Assembly (NCBI GenBank): GCA_015499985.1
Contig: JAAAUF010000031.1
Location: 1-43,146, forward strand
Source of the DNA: Haplosporangium gracile
Taxonomy: Eukaryota; Mortierellomycota; Mortierellomycetes; Mortierellales; Mortierellaceae
Length of the DNA stretch: 43,146 nt
Direction of reading: 5' to 3'
Shown: piece after piece, positions 19,811-31,448 of the stretch
Numbering within the stretch: the stretch's first letter is position 1
Layout: the number at the start of each line of letters is the position of its first letter
Position numbers and translations under genes: made by a program
The notes under the pieces: model-generated
Told to the model about the DNA's origin: nothing
Seen by the model: the letters and a program-made list of their open reading frames with translations, nothing else
Database searches by the model: none

Positions 19811-21170
19811 CCATCCCCTGCAAATAGTTAGTTTTATTTATCGCAGTAACTAAAGATTTTTCAAAATTCACTTTCTGCAGATTACATGTCACCTCTTCAG
19901 AAAAATAGGGCGAATGATAAATGCTGTGAAAAGTGCTGCAGCATTTGTATGTGTTTTTGTGCACGAAAGAATATGGCATGAGCTGCTCAAAAAAAAAAAG
20001 ATGACTGGGAGATACTTATGAGGAATTGATGATGAAGTTGTCCCACGCCAGATGGCGTAGAAATGTGCTGTTACCAGATGCGATACTTAATCCTGTTTTT
20101 CCGCTATCGCAATGAAAGATGTAACTGACACCCATCACTTGTGACTTGGCCAGCGAGGAAAAAGTGATCTTCGGCAGTTGTGTTCAAATATATCATTTGG
20201 TTTCACATTTTACCTATCATATCAGTTGTATTTCAAGAGGCGCGTTAGTGCAAATTGTTCACCCGAATTTTTGGTTCGCGTTATCGATTAATCAGTTAGT
20301 CGGTCAGGTTACATGCTACCTTCCTTGTAATACAAACTCATATTTTGTCGTTTTGCAATTGGGCGACGATTCCATGGCAGTGGTGTCGGCCCGGGCAGAG
20401 ATCAGTGCAGCTAAGGATACTCTCTCGGCGGAAACTTACGCGGCAATTCACAACAAAAAAAATGTTCAGAAACCCTTGTACTGCTGTTAATGATTCACTT
20501 ACATTTCCTTCTCTCTTATTTGCCGTCACCAACAAATTCTTTAGTCGTTTCAGTCGAATTTTTACTCCATTCCAAATACTATTGCACAGGACACCCCTCT
20601 GCACGTCGTTTTTTTTTTTTTTTTCTTGAGGTTACCTTCCTAGCTTTTTTAATACTTTTCCTTAATTCCACATTCCATTCATTCGCTTCAGGGATTAATT
20701 ACCCGTTTCATCAAATCCCACTAATGTCCACGTACTCTATTCCTCTTTTTTTTCTGTCTTTGTTTGCTTGTAGATTCTCATATGCGCCAACACACAACAG
20801 TCTTACGCATTTTTTTTTCTTCCCAAAGGAATGGAATTGGCATAATCGACTGTTAAACCTCCACCGGCTGAGCGACCAATGCGTTCTTTTAACATCTTCT
20901 TGTTTGCTGGTGAGGAAGGGTGTCTAACGGTCGATTTACAATAACGCCTGAAAACCATTCCTCTTTCCTTTTTTTCTCTCCCCCTCTCCCTTTTCTTTTT
21001 TTCATTTCCCGTTTCCCATTTCCCTTTTTTACTGTTCGCATTCACAATACCCTCTGTTTTTGCACTTAAATCACCCAAAAAAAAAAAAATAGTAACCATA
21101 CGGAAACACACATACCTGCCCCTCTTCCTCAATCTCTCCCTCCTTCAGTTCATCAATTCTACAGCCATCC
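19811..21170. other. Intergenic region
   Basis: No gene recognised. The right third (20930-21060) is strongly CT-rich and is probably the promoter and leader of the membrane-protein gene at 21171. Frames such as 20146-20490 show no conserved features. Confidence 0.45.
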
Positions 21171-22625
21171 ATGTCAGGCATAGCACCAGCACTAGCACCA
21201 CCCTTCCACATCCTCTTCCGAGACTTCTGGACACGCTCCGACTCCTCAACGACCATCCCCCTCCTCGACGACTCCAGCGGAAACCTCAACCTGGACATAA
21301 TCCACACCAACGGTCAAAACAGTATGGAAGATACCTACCCCACCTCCCAAACCCTCCAACATAACCACTCCTCTACCAACAACGACACCGTCAGCCAAAT
21401 TAACAACAACGCCGATTCTGGAGGAACAGGGATGGAAGACATAATGTCGCGCGGGGACGTGTTCGCAGGCGTGATCGTCTTTAGTGTCGGGATGCTGGTT
21501 CTCATCGTAGCGGTGACGTTTTATTTTGCGAATGGGAGGTCTCTTCGCACTGTCCGACGGAATCAAAGTCTCGCTAACAACAGTAGTGTAGGTAGTGGGA
21601 GGGGCGCGTCTGGAGGAAGTGAGGATGTAGCAGGAGGTGTGGGTGTAGAGGACGTCGATTTGGAGCAAAATATTCAACCAAGGACCACCACAACGGAAAC
21701 GGGAGCAGGAGTAGCAGGAGAAGCCGGGACGCTCGAAAAGGATTTAACATTCGACCCGCACTCGCCTTCAACAGCCCGCCTGATCGACCACCACCTTTCC
21801 TCCCCCTCAGCATTCGCATTCCTTAGAGACTCTCCTTCACCCTCTCACTCCCTCCACAGTCACCACAGCTCCAACAGCCTCAGTCTCTCTCCCAAAAGCG
21901 GCCAGATCGGCGCCACGACCATTGACAGCAAAACCGGTAACGATTTCGACATCACCAACGAATCGACTACACTCCACATGCCAGTGTTGACGAGAACCAA
22001 GGCGAGGAGTAGTTGTAAGAAGAAGAGTGAAGGAATGATCAGTCTCTTAACCAGCGCTATTTCTTTAAGAGGAAGAGGAGCGGCGGCAAAGAAAAAGGAG
22101 AAGCAGTTACAGCAAAAGGCGGCGGCCATGGAGGTCGCGAGGAGCGCAAGCGCGATTATCATTCAAGTCCAAGAGCCCTCCGAGCCCGCCAGCGCCGCAT
22201 CCTCAACACCCCTTGACACCCACACCCACTCCTCCAACACTTCAAACACCCACACCTCAGACCCCACCTCCCCTCTCGACCAGCCCGAAACCCCCGAAGA
22301 CGCCTTCTCCCCCATCCACCCAACATCCACCGATCCCTCACAGATGTCCATCCTCCGCTTAGATACGCCGTCAACAATCCGCTCGAGTTCAGTGGTAGGT
22401 CTATACGGGAGCGCAAAATCCTCGCCCAACGGCTCAATGGTCGACGCGGCCTCCACGCGCGCGATATATTGTACGTCCCTCAAGTCAGCGATTTCCTTCC
22501 TTCCCACAGGATCAACTTCCACTCTTGGTGTGTTTCATACTGCTGATGTACTAGGAGGAGGAAGTACGGGAGTTGGTGCAGGTCAGGATATTGTGATTGC
22601 GACTGCAGGGCTAGAGCCTTCTTGA
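21171..22625 (+). CDS. Hypothetical single-pass membrane protein (484 aa)
   Basis: A single uninterrupted frame. I do not recognise the family. The first 95 residues are polar, with no signal peptide. Residues about 97-119 form one clear transmembrane helix (FAGVIVFSVGMLVLIVAV), followed by the basic stop-transfer RSLRTVRR. The remaining 365 residues are low-complexity Ser/Thr/Pro/Ala-rich, with a basic patch near residues 280-315 (GRGAAAKKKEKQLQQK) and many SP/TP sites. A type III-like or sensor-type membrane protein with a disordered cytosolic tail is plausible. A CT-rich leader precedes the ATG, and its 3' end converges with the CBS/PB1 gene about 200 bp away. An alternative start at the internal Met (residue 52) would keep the helix. 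Confidence 0.65.
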   Translation: MSGIAPALAPPFHILFRDFWTRSDSSTTIPLLDDSSGNLNLDIIHTNGQNSMEDTYPTSQTLQHNHSSTNNDTVSQINNNADSGGTGMEDIMSRGDVFAGVIVFSVGMLVLIVAVTFYFANGRSLRTVRRNQSLANNSSVGSGRGASGGSEDVAGGVGVEDVDLEQNIQPRTTTTETGAGVAGEAGTLEKDLTFDPHSPSTARLIDHHLSSPSAFAFLRDSPSPSHSLHSHHSSNSLSLSPKSGQIGATTIDSKTGNDFDITNESTTLHMPVLTRTKARSSCKKKSEGMISLLTSAISLRGRGAAAKKKEKQLQQKAAAMEVARSASAIIIQVQEPSEPASAASSTPLDTHTHSSNTSNTHTSDPTSPLDQPETPEDAFSPIHPTSTDPSQMSILRLDTPSTIRSSSVVGLYGSAKSSPNGSMVDAASTRAIYCTSLKSAISFLPTGSTSTLGVFHTADVLGGGSTGVGAGQDIVIATAGLEPS

Positions 22626-22830
22626 AGCGTCATAGTTTATCTACACCAAAAAAAAACAAAAATATGCATCATACCATCATCCACACATACACACACGCTC
22701 GCCTATGATCAGCTAGAATTCAAATTTTTATTGTATTGTCGCGCATCTATCTGTGCTGATATATTTGTTGAGGCAAGGGGTATTGCAATGAGAATAATAT
22801 ATGTATAGAAATAGAGAAGGAGGGAGTTAT

Positions 22831-25800
22831 TTACTTGGCGAGTCTAGATATGGCAAAGACGGCAATGATGGTGAAGGAAAGAGTAACAAGGGCACCGGGA
22901 AGAAGAAGCTCATCAGGAATGGAATCCAGCATCTTTTTGAACTCCGAGGACTGCTTCTTGGGCTCTTCAGGCGCCGCTGGCTTGGGCTGTTCCACAGCAC
23001 GGACGGGCTCGGGCACCTCAACCACGGGGGATGCAATAATAGGTGCAGGGGCTGGGGTGACTACGCTGACAGTGGTTCCAACAACGCTGGGTGCAGGGGG
23101 GAGGATCGTCGAGGCGCGAAGGTCGGCAACATAGAGCATAACACGGTTCTGTCCCTGCTTCTTGGCAATGGAAACCGAATCAGCCAAATCAGCATCCGAG
23201 GTCATCATTACATAATCCTGCTCGTCGTCCATGTACGAAATGTTGAACTCGGCCAAGAGTGCGCTCTGGCTGGGGTCAGACTCGGCGCCAAAAGGCTCCT
23301 TCTCCATGATGGTCTCCCGAAGACGGTTGAGGTCGGTATAGTCGGCAGTGAAGCGGTGAACAGTGTTGGAGATGGGCGACTTAAACTTGAACACGAATGT
23401 AGTGTTCTCCTCCTCGATCTGCTTGTGGATCAATTCACTGCGGTCCTCAGCTACAACTGAGGCAGACTCATTGGGGAAAATTTCACCGGGGAAGGGCTGC
23501 ATGGCCTGGTGGCTGCTGGGCGAAGCGGCCATGCTGGGCGACATGACAGATGAAGGAGCCATCGACTCGGACACAACCGAACCATCGTCATCTCCAGCCA
23601 TAGCAGCAGAGTTCCAGAAGTGGTTCCACATGGGTCCTGATTCTGAATCCTTGGTGTTCATCGAGTTGATCTGCTCCATGGTGGCATATGTCAGCTTCAA
23701 GACATCGACAACTCCAACAATCTCCTTGTCCTCCTCAACGACAGGCAAGTTCAAGTAGTGTCCATCTAATTTTAGCGATAATTTTGAACGAGCATTAGGA
23801 AAATCATTATATGATGAGGGAAATGAAGATAGTTGAGAGCAATGGGTGCTTACCGTGCATCTTGCGGAGGGCGTCCATGATGGTCATGGAGGAGGGGGCA
23901 GTGTCGGGGTGGGGGGTCATGACACGGACCACACTGCAGTTGCTGGGCTCCAATTGAGCAGCAATAACACGAAGAACGATATCTATAGTTGCACAGCACC
24001 ACAAGGGAGAAGTCGAAATGAAAAAAGAGCCACCGTTAATAAATTGAGACATATTTCGATTCGACCATGCTCACTGTTCTCGCATTGCCTGAATGGGGGA
24101 TCAATGTGCCGAATATCGGATGCACAGCGTTCCCGCCGTTCTTTTCTCCACTAGAGTTTTTCCCCCTTACTATAGTAACGCCGTTTTTGATTTCCCCAGT
24201 GCATTTCCGTTTCCCCAACAATGCAATGATTTTAAGCTATCTAATGCCTTCTCCCATGCATTTTCCTTTCTACCACGCTCTTTCCAGTTCCATGATGCAT
24301 TTTCCATCTCTCCGATGTCTTCTTCCATCCCGAATAACAGCAAGCGGTGACTTACCCTTGGAGGTAAAGATACCGGCAATATCAACGCCGTTCTGATCCA
24401 TGACAAGGACGGCGGTGACACGACGCTCCTTCATCAACTTGGCAGCCTCTTTGACGGTGGCCTTGACGTTAACTTCTGCGGCGGGCGAACCATCCAGAAC
24501 CGAGCTGAGATCGGGACACATCATCTTTTCTCTGAGGGTCTCCATGTACTGAACCATGGCAACGTTCTGCATGCCACCCCACTCCTTGTCGACTCCCTCT
24601 AAGGCATCGTACAACTTCTTGGACTGTCCGTAGGCGCGCTCCATCTTTGAAAGGGACTCGTACAAGCACTTTGTGATATCCAAAAGACCGACAATTTCTG
24701 AATCCTCGTTTTGGACAGGCTACATTGAATAGCGAAGGGGTGAAGGGGGGGTTAGCTATTATTGGCTACCATCTAATTTTGACCAGCTGACATTTTTTGT
24801 TCCCGGTAGACTAGAAAGCATCCTCCTTCCATCGAACAAATTGAAGAATGAAGGACATACCAAGTGACGGAATCCCTTTTGCACCATCAAGTTAAGAGCA
24901 TCGGTTGCGCTGCGGTCTGTTGTGACGACCATGGGGTTGGGAGTCATGATGTCAGCCACACGGGTCGAACGAGGATCAAGACCACTGTCCATTGGAATTA
25001 TTTTTTTATCAAGGGGGGACGAAGGGAAGGAAAAAAAAAAGCAGTTAGCGCACATACTCACAGAACTCAAAAATGCATTGCATACAGGGTACAAACAACA
25101 CTCAGTCAAAAACACACAGACACAGTGCAGACACAGTTGGAGAGAAGAAAAAAAAGAAAAGAAGAGATAGAGACACATGCAAACAAAAAAAATATATTCA
25201 TCGCCCTTTCCCCCCACCACACTGCTCCCGTTATTGTTTCTATCACCCTGTCGCCCTTGTTTTGGGAATTGTATTCACAGAGGTCATGAGGGGAAAAAAG
25301 GAAAGAAAAAAAATAGCGACAAACTATAACAACAACAAAGGCACACACAGAAAAGGGAAAAAAGAAAAAATCTGTCCCAAAAACAAACATCCCGAGTAGT
25401 TGAACATCTTTTCTGTGAAAAAAAAGAAATGAAACTTACGCAGCGACGACGCGGAAAGCGAGATCCTTGGCAGTAAAGATACCGGAGAGATGCTCCTCGT
25501 CGTTGATGACGAGGACACAGTCGGCACGCTTGGCGGCCATGTTCTGGGACGCCTCTGTGACTGTGAGCGACTCTGAGACGGTCAGAGCCTGTGAGACCCG
25601 CAGAGCCGAGACGGTGCCAGCCATCATCTTTTGCGTCTGCTTTGCCTTGCGCGAGCTGTGGCGCTTCTTGGACAACTCTTGCTCAATCTTGCGACGGATC
25701 GCCTATTTTTGTAATTCCACATTCCATTCATTCATTCACCGAAGGAGTAAGAAAGTTAACTCTGGGAACAAAGAGAAGACTCGGTTCCTTGTTTTGTTTT

Positions 25801-25968
25801 TTCTCCTTTGCAAGAAAAAAGTACCTCATCCTTCTTGGACTGGCGATGACGGGCAGACTCGCTGAAGCTGGAGGAGACATCGGACATTTGGTCGTTAGGA
25901 CGGCTGTTGACGAGGCCTGAGAAAGACTTGCCAGCCTGAGGGGGACGAAGAGAGCTAGCCATGGACAT
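22831..25968 (-). CDS. CBS and PB1 domain protein with C-terminal membrane anchor
   Basis: Six minus-strand exons: 25968-25825, 25702-25440, 24984-24861, 24719-24356, 23982-23854 and 23765-22831. All have GT-AG borders and compatible phases, giving 652 residues. Four CBS motifs form two Bateman pairs (about residues 65-185 and 240-365), recognisable by RVSQALTVSES, VADIMTPNPMVV, GIFTSKDIVLRVI and RVMTPHPDTAP. A PB1 domain at about 463-555 (FVFKFKSPISNTVHRF, acidic MDDEQDYVMM) follows. A Pro-rich linker leads to a hydrophobic C-terminal helix (about 628-648) ending ISRLAK. This architecture matches fungal CBS/PB1 proteins such as fission yeast Mug70. Bateman pairs bind adenine nucleotides and PB1 mediates pairing with other PB1 or basic partners. 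The tail suggests tail anchoring to ER or mitochondrial membrane, which is inference. Confidence 0.88.
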
Positions 25969-26959
25969 TTTTTTTTCTTGACTACGACTTTTTGGCTATG
26001 AATGTCAGGAAGTGAGGGTAGAGAATGAAACAGCACGAGTGTGAGTGTGATGAAAAAAAAAAGTCAAAAGAGAGAGGGGGTTAAGACAGGTCTGTTCCTG
26101 AAAAGTGATGGCGTCTTTTGTGTGTTTCGTATTATTGTTCGCTGTTATTTCTTTGTGTTGCTTTGGGCAAGGGGGAAGAAAACGGGAGCATGGCCACCCA
26201 CGGACTGCTTGTACTCTCTGCCGTCTGTTGTTGTTGTCGATACACATGGCACTAAGAAAGAATAGTCTTGTAGTGAAGTGGAGATGACTCTTGTTCTACA
26301 TACTTTGTGTGAAAGGGAACAGAGAGGAAGGGATGAAGAGCGAGGAAGAATAAAAATAAGAAAAAGAAAAAAAGAGTCGAGTCGAAGAAAGATGTGAAGG
26401 AGTGGAGAGAGAGAGAGAGGGGAGTAAAGAAAAGACAAAAGGTGAAAAAGAAAAAAAAGAAGAAAAAAAAACCGGACGGGAAGAAGGGAAAAGGGAGAGA
26501 GCATAAAACCAAAAAAGGGAAACCAACGAAGTGCCAGAGACACACTGACAAGGTACTGTGCAAGAATGTATACTGTACCTGAAGGGCATGGGGCAAATGC
26601 CTTGTCTTGCAGCACATGCGATTGAATCTGCTCCAAAATCATCTACTATGATGCAGCGTTATTACCTACTGGAAATAATGATACTCAAAGTGAACATGGC
26701 TATAATGAATTCCCCTTCCGAGAAGGGCTAAAGTCGTTGGCAGGTCAGCATGAAATGATTGGTCGAGTCTGTTCCTGTTCCAGCGAGCGAAGCTCTTACC
26801 TTCCTTGACCTTCCACCCTCGGCTATTCTTCTTATCACGCTTCCTTCCCATTTTCTTTCTTTCATCCTTTATTTCTTCACTCGCACTTCTCGGGACAACG
26901 CATCACCCAGGCTCAGGAAAAACAGGAATTAGAAACAGACATACACATACAAAAAAAGA
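25969..26959. other. Divergent promoter region
   Basis: It separates the minus-strand CBS/PB1 gene from the plus-strand SRP receptor gene. It holds purine-rich (GA/AAG) tracts at 26330-26520 and CT-rich sequence near 26830-26890. No coding frame or RNA gene is convincing. Confidence 0.5.
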
Positions 26960-28187
26960 ATGACACAACAATCGCCGCTCAGGAGCCTCCTGCCTCCACA
27001 GGTCCTCATCAACGACAATGAGTACATCACCCTCGGACTCATCCTCATCCTCCTCACCCTCATCGCAGTTGCAGGTCAGTCACCTTCACTTACTCAACTT
27101 CACTCTGAACAAGAAAGACGTCCGACTTATGGCAGTTCAGCAACCAAGGAGACGCCACTGTACTGACTGATACAAATGATCGATTTTTGCAACCTTTGTT
27201 AACTGTAATAGTCAACTTTTCATTTGGAACCAAGAGGAACTCAAAGAACACGGTCCTCATCACAGGATTGCCCTTTGCCGGCAAGACCGTCATCCACTAC
27301 TTGGTAATAACATCAGGACGATACTCGCTCTCCAACTGGTCTAAAGGACGAACAAACAAGTGAGCAGGAGGACTAATGGACGATCTATATACTTCCAAAT
27401 CGGATCTTAGATTAATCACGACAAGGCTGTCGAGACTGTCACCTCTATTAAGGAGAATGAGGCCGATGTTGTTCTCACCGAGGGCAAGGTACATATTTTT
27501 CACACTCGGAAACCACAAGCACTGTTCAATGGAGCATGCTCTCATTCATCAGCCAGGAGACTAACGTTCACCGCTCTTCATACTCTCACACACGGACGTA
27601 ACATACAGCCCACAATTCATATGGTCGACATCCCTGGCCACGAGCGTCTCCGCTTCAAGTTTTCAGAGTTCATGCCTATCGCGCGCGCAGTCGTCTTTGT
27701 CGTCGACTCTGCCACCGTTCCCCGCCAGACGCGTCTCCTTGCAGAGTACCTTTATGACGTTCTTTCCAACAAGTTCACACAGGAGGAGCGGATCCCTGTC
27801 TTGATTGCCTGCAACAAGATTGAGCTTTTGACCGCTTTCAGAAAAGAGCGTATCCAGACTGCTCTTGAGACTGAGATGTATGTATTTTTGTTTTTGAGAC
27901 TACATTTTTTTATACATGCGATGCTTTGTAATAGGTGTTACGCCATGCAGGGACTAACATCTTCCTTTTTTTTTTACCTTGTCATGATTAGCAACAAGCT
28001 GCGTCAGACGAGAACAGCGGCATTGGACACCCAAGACTCAGAGGGCAACGAGAATGTGTTCTTGGGATTTGAGGGCAAGGATTTCAGTTTCCAGGATCTA
28101 GAGAACGAGGTCGAGTTTTTGGAATGCTCTGCTGAGAACAAGGATATCGAGGGTATCAAGGACTGGATTGCTTCTGTCTCTTCATAA
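26960..28187 (+). CDS. SRP102: Signal recognition particle receptor subunit beta
   Basis: Five exons: 26960-27074, 27212-27303, 27411-27488, 27609-27877 and 27992-28187, total 249 residues (yeast Srp102 244, human SRPRB 271). An N-terminal transmembrane helix (about residues 22-41, ITLGLILILLTLIAVA) anchors it in the ER membrane. The GTPase motifs are visible: P-loop GLPFAGKT (57-64), DIPGHERLR (102-110), ACNKIEL (162-168) and ECSA near the C-terminus. The G4 motif reads NKIE where most GTPases have NKxD; a similar change occurs in the yeast protein as I recall it. With SRP receptor alpha it docks ribosome-SRP complexes at the translocon. Its 3' end converges on the gene at 28405-29700, 217 bp away. 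Confidence 0.93.
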
Positions 28188-28404
28188 AACGTGGGGACGT
28201 ACTAGTGAGGCATCACATTTTTTTTTCTCCCCTTAGCTTACATATGACAAAAACACCTAATAGATATATAGCTTCTCTTGACAGAAAGCGTATGATAATG
28301 ATGCAATTGGATTTATTTTCTACATACTATGTTACAAGAGGGAATGAGGGAGAGTATATGTACAAGTGTTGGTTGCGTAAATATGATACAAGAAGGAGGA
28401 ATGG

Positions 28405-29700
28405 TTAAACAGAATGCGACTTCTTCTTGATACCAAGACGCTGCTTCAAAGTCTTGCGGGTATGTTCTGAGGGCTGGTACTCGTGCTCCATCATGCTTGA
28501 TGAATTCATGGCGTCCAGGAACTCGGGGATGTGGTATGGCTGCGGGTAGTATATCATCCCCTGCTGCTGCTGCTGGAGTTCGAGTTCGAGTTCTCGTTTA
28601 TGTTGGTGTGGGTGCATGATGCGATGAACAAGGTTTTTCGACTTTGAGGGCTGAGCGTTAGAATCAATCGATGAGGGGGAGGAGGGGCTGTGAGACGTAG
28701 AATGACGAGGGGTGTGGTGGAAAAGAGCCGCCAAGCGCGAGGAGGATTTAGATTTTGAAGACGTCGAGGCTGTGGGCTTTGTAGAAGCCGAAGACAAAGA
28801 GGACAAGGATTCGACGCTTTCCGAGGAGGAGACGCTATAGATGCTGGAACGGCAGGAGTTGGATCGCGAGGAGGAGGGCGAGTCGATGTACTGGTGCTGG
28901 TACTGATAGTTGTAGTTGTAAGAGTATCCGTAGTTGTGTTGGAAGCATTCGGGTTCTTGGGAGAGGGAGGGGCAAGGAGCTGCGGAGCCGAAGGGAAGGA
29001 AAGTGGATCGGGTAGGGGACTCGGTCATGATCAAGACGTGAGGGTCTTGGGTGTATGAATAGTTGTAGGAGTTGTTGACGAGGATCGGAGTGATGCCGCG
29101 TTGTTGTTGTTGTTGTTGTTGTTGCTGGGTAAAAGCTCCGCTCCGGCCAAGGACCATAACCTGTTCGTCAAACGTAACCCTCCTCCCACTGTTGTTGCTA
29201 GTGCTGGACCGGGAACTCGACCTTGAGTGCGAGGGAGACATCCACCCGGAAGCCCTCTTCTTCGCATGATGGAACTCAATCGAGTCGGGATGAATATCAA
29301 CCGTCAAAAACACCGCGCCCAACAAGAAACTATCCCATTCCAAGATCAATGGTCCAAAATCCCTCGATTGGATCCAATCCAATCCTTCCGCGGTAATCAT
29401 CCAAATCAGGGACTGTCCCAGAGTCCAGATGGCCGAGAGGAGAAAGATTGAGGCTGCGCGAGTGGCTGCGGTGAGGTATTGGAGGATCATGAGAGCGAGG
29501 GGGTTGGATTCGATTGTGGACAGGAGAGTGTTAGAGAGGGTGGTGAGGAGACGCCGCGGGGGCGTAAAGAAGTCTTCCATTGTTGTTGCGCTTGCTGTTG
29601 GTGATGTTGTTGGTGATTTAGAGGGTATTAAAGATAAAGAAGCAGTAAAGGGTGTTGAATTGGTTGTTGTATTTGTAAGAGTGCAGGTAGTAGTGGACAT
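28405..29700 (-). CDS. Hypothetical membrane-associated low-complexity protein (431 aa)
   Basis: An intron-free frame, not recognised. After a Thr/Ser-rich start come two adjacent hydrophobic stretches (LALMILQYLTAATRAASIFLL and the segment ending TLGQSLIWMITAEGL) and a shorter one (SFLLGAVFLTVDI). A disordered Ser/Tyr/Gln-rich region follows, with a Q9 tract, a YNYNYQYQHQY segment and basic C-terminus LKQRLGIKKKSHSV. RRVTFDE near the middle resembles the RVxF docking motif for protein phosphatase 1. The frame stays open upstream to 30105, but that ATG lies at the TATA element, so it is not used. The start could be 29700 (MSTTTC) or 29580 (MEDFF). Partner and role are unknown. Confidence 0.6.
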   Translation of the reverse strand: MSTTTCTLTNTTTNSTPFTASLSLIPSKSPTTSPTASATTMEDFFTPPRRLLTTLSNTLLSTIESNPLALMILQYLTAATRAASIFLLSAIWTLGQSLIWMITAEGLDWIQSRDFGPLILEWDSFLLGAVFLTVDIHPDSIEFHHAKKRASGWMSPSHSRSSSRSSTSNNSGRRVTFDEQVMVLGRSGAFTQQQQQQQQQRGITPILVNNSYNYSYTQDPHVLIMTESPTRSTFLPFGSAAPCPSLSQEPECFQHNYGYSYNYNYQYQHQYIDSPSSSRSNSCRSSIYSVSSSESVESLSSLSSASTKPTASTSSKSKSSSRLAALFHHTPRHSTSHSPSSPSSIDSNAQPSKSKNLVHRIMHPHQHKRELELELQQQQQGMIYYPQPYHIPEFLDAMNSSSMMEHEYQPSEHTRKTLKQRLGIKKKSHSV

Positions 29701-29880
29701 GACGACGTACGCGGAGGATGCGTGAAGAGAGTCGTGGTGTCGAATTTGATCTGTAGAGGTAGTATGGTGGCCGAAGGTACAGAAGGGGTGAAAAGTGGGA
29801 AGAGTGTGTTTGCAATAATGTGAAGTAACTGAATAAAGCTGTAGGCGATAGTGCGATTGATGTTGTTGTTGCGATTCGAT

Positions 29881-29912
29881 CAAAGAGAGAGAGAGAGAGA
29901 AAGTGAGAAGAA

Positions 29913-29945
<33 letters not shown>

Positions 29946-29955
29946 AAGTGAGAAG
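29881..29955. repeat. GA microsatellite
   Basis: Imperfect (GA)n/(GAAA) tract in the 5' untranslated region of the minus-strand gene; it reads as a CT tract in the transcript. Confidence 0.8.
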
Positions 29956-30109
29956 GAAGAGAAAGACGAGAAGAAGAAGATAAAGGGCAATTGAGCAATT
30001 GGAGGATGATGAATAATATGAAAAGATAAGCGACGAGTTGGAACGAAAAATGAAAAAGAGGAAAGAGAAAAGAGAAAAAAGATCCGAGAAATGACATGGG
30101 GGCACTTTG

Positions 30110-30117
30110 CTTATATA
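30110..30117 (-). promoter_or_regulatory. TATA box of the 28405-29700 gene
   Basis: TATATAAG on the minus strand. It lies 410 nt from the chosen ATG and immediately beside the upstream ATG at 30105, which therefore should not be in the transcript. Confidence 0.45.
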
Positions 30118-31448
30118 TGTTCCGCTGTCGATTTGTCAGTCGACTTGTATTTCCCTCTGTCGCAGCGTGTAAGTAGACAGCGTCATTGGTTGTTTGGCTG
30201 CTGCGTGTAATATAAAATGAAAAGGAAGGGCTGGCTCGTGGGCTTGGCCAGTGGACGCTTGGCTAGAGCACGAAGAACAATACGGAAGAGAGGGCAGGGG
30301 CTCAGAATCACAAACAAATAAACAAAAGACTGTGGTGGTGGCAAACAAGGGAGAGGAAAATTGAGCGGAGAGAAGGAAAAAAAGATTTTTTTTTCTATTC
30401 TCGGCAAAACCATCAGCCAACAGAGGGACTTCCGCGGCTGAATAGAATCGCCACTTTCGTCATTTTTGGAATCTTGCTGCTGCTGCTCCTGCTGCTGCGA
30501 GAAGATACTGCGTCTGCTACTTCTTCTTCTCTTTCTTCTTCCTATCCCTGCATTTGATCTTCTCTTCGCCAGTGATAAATTGAACAAGGGACAAGAAACA
30601 ATTAGACGATCACCAGATATCGTTCCCATTACCCTCAGGTACAGACAGGGCTTGCCAAGATGGAACCACACGTCGAATCGAACCACATGGAAAACACGAC
30701 CCACCTCACATACCTCATACCCCATACCCCATACCCCACCCACTGTATCGAATAACAAAAAAGAGAGCTCGGTCTCCCATGGATCCTTCCTCCCCCAAAC
30801 AACCGGTTCTTGCGTTTTTTTTTTTTTGAGTAATGAGAAACTTTCAAAGATTAAGCGTGCAGCTGCTCCCCTTGTCATCCAACAACAACCCCCAAAAGGA
30901 AAAAACACAATCCATTTTTGTGCGTAACATTTATTTTGCCAAGGTTCACAACAAACACACTCCGCTTTAGCTGTGCCGCCGATCTCAGTGACTAAACGGA
31001 AACATGCAAACACAAACACATAATATCGTCAATGTCATCATACACACGGAACGTTCACGCTCAATTGCTGTTTTCATGCTGCCGCGTTCCGTTCAGATGC
31101 TGGAGGGAAAATACGATGGGGTAGATCGATAACAGAGAGAAGTCAAGAGTGGATAAAAAAGAAAGATGCCGGGGCTCACGTTGCTTTTTTTTTTTCTCGG
31201 GTTTTTACTTTATTCATCACTCATATTTCACGCTCTTTTCTTTCTTGGCGTTCACTTTATTTTTCATACTGTTGTATACTACGTACTGTACATATTTATC
31301 AGGGCAGCAGGCATAGTAGTCAATTGCAGGCTGCAAGCATGCATAGATATGACGATGTCAAGATAAAACCTGTTTGAACATTGTGAATAGTACACGGTTA
31401 CTAACTAACTACCACCTCTTCCCTTCTACGTCTCCCACCATTACTCTC

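Larger units (their letters stand above)
29701..31448. other. Leader and intergenic region left of the AIF-like gene
   Basis: 29701-30109 is a CT-rich leader (on the minus strand) of the gene at 28405. The rest has no supported gene. A frame at 30466-30927 begins with a Cys run produced by TGC repeats and is not credible. Confidence 0.45.

Noticed and set aside
28405..30105. Full 566-codon reading of the minus-strand gene
   Set aside because: The upstream ATG touches the TATA element and the added residues are translated CT microsatellite; a start at 29700 or 29580 is preferred.
30466..30927. Cys-rich ORF on the plus strand
   Set aside because: The Cys/Leu runs are translated TGC/CTT simple repeats in promoter DNA; there is no splice or homology support.
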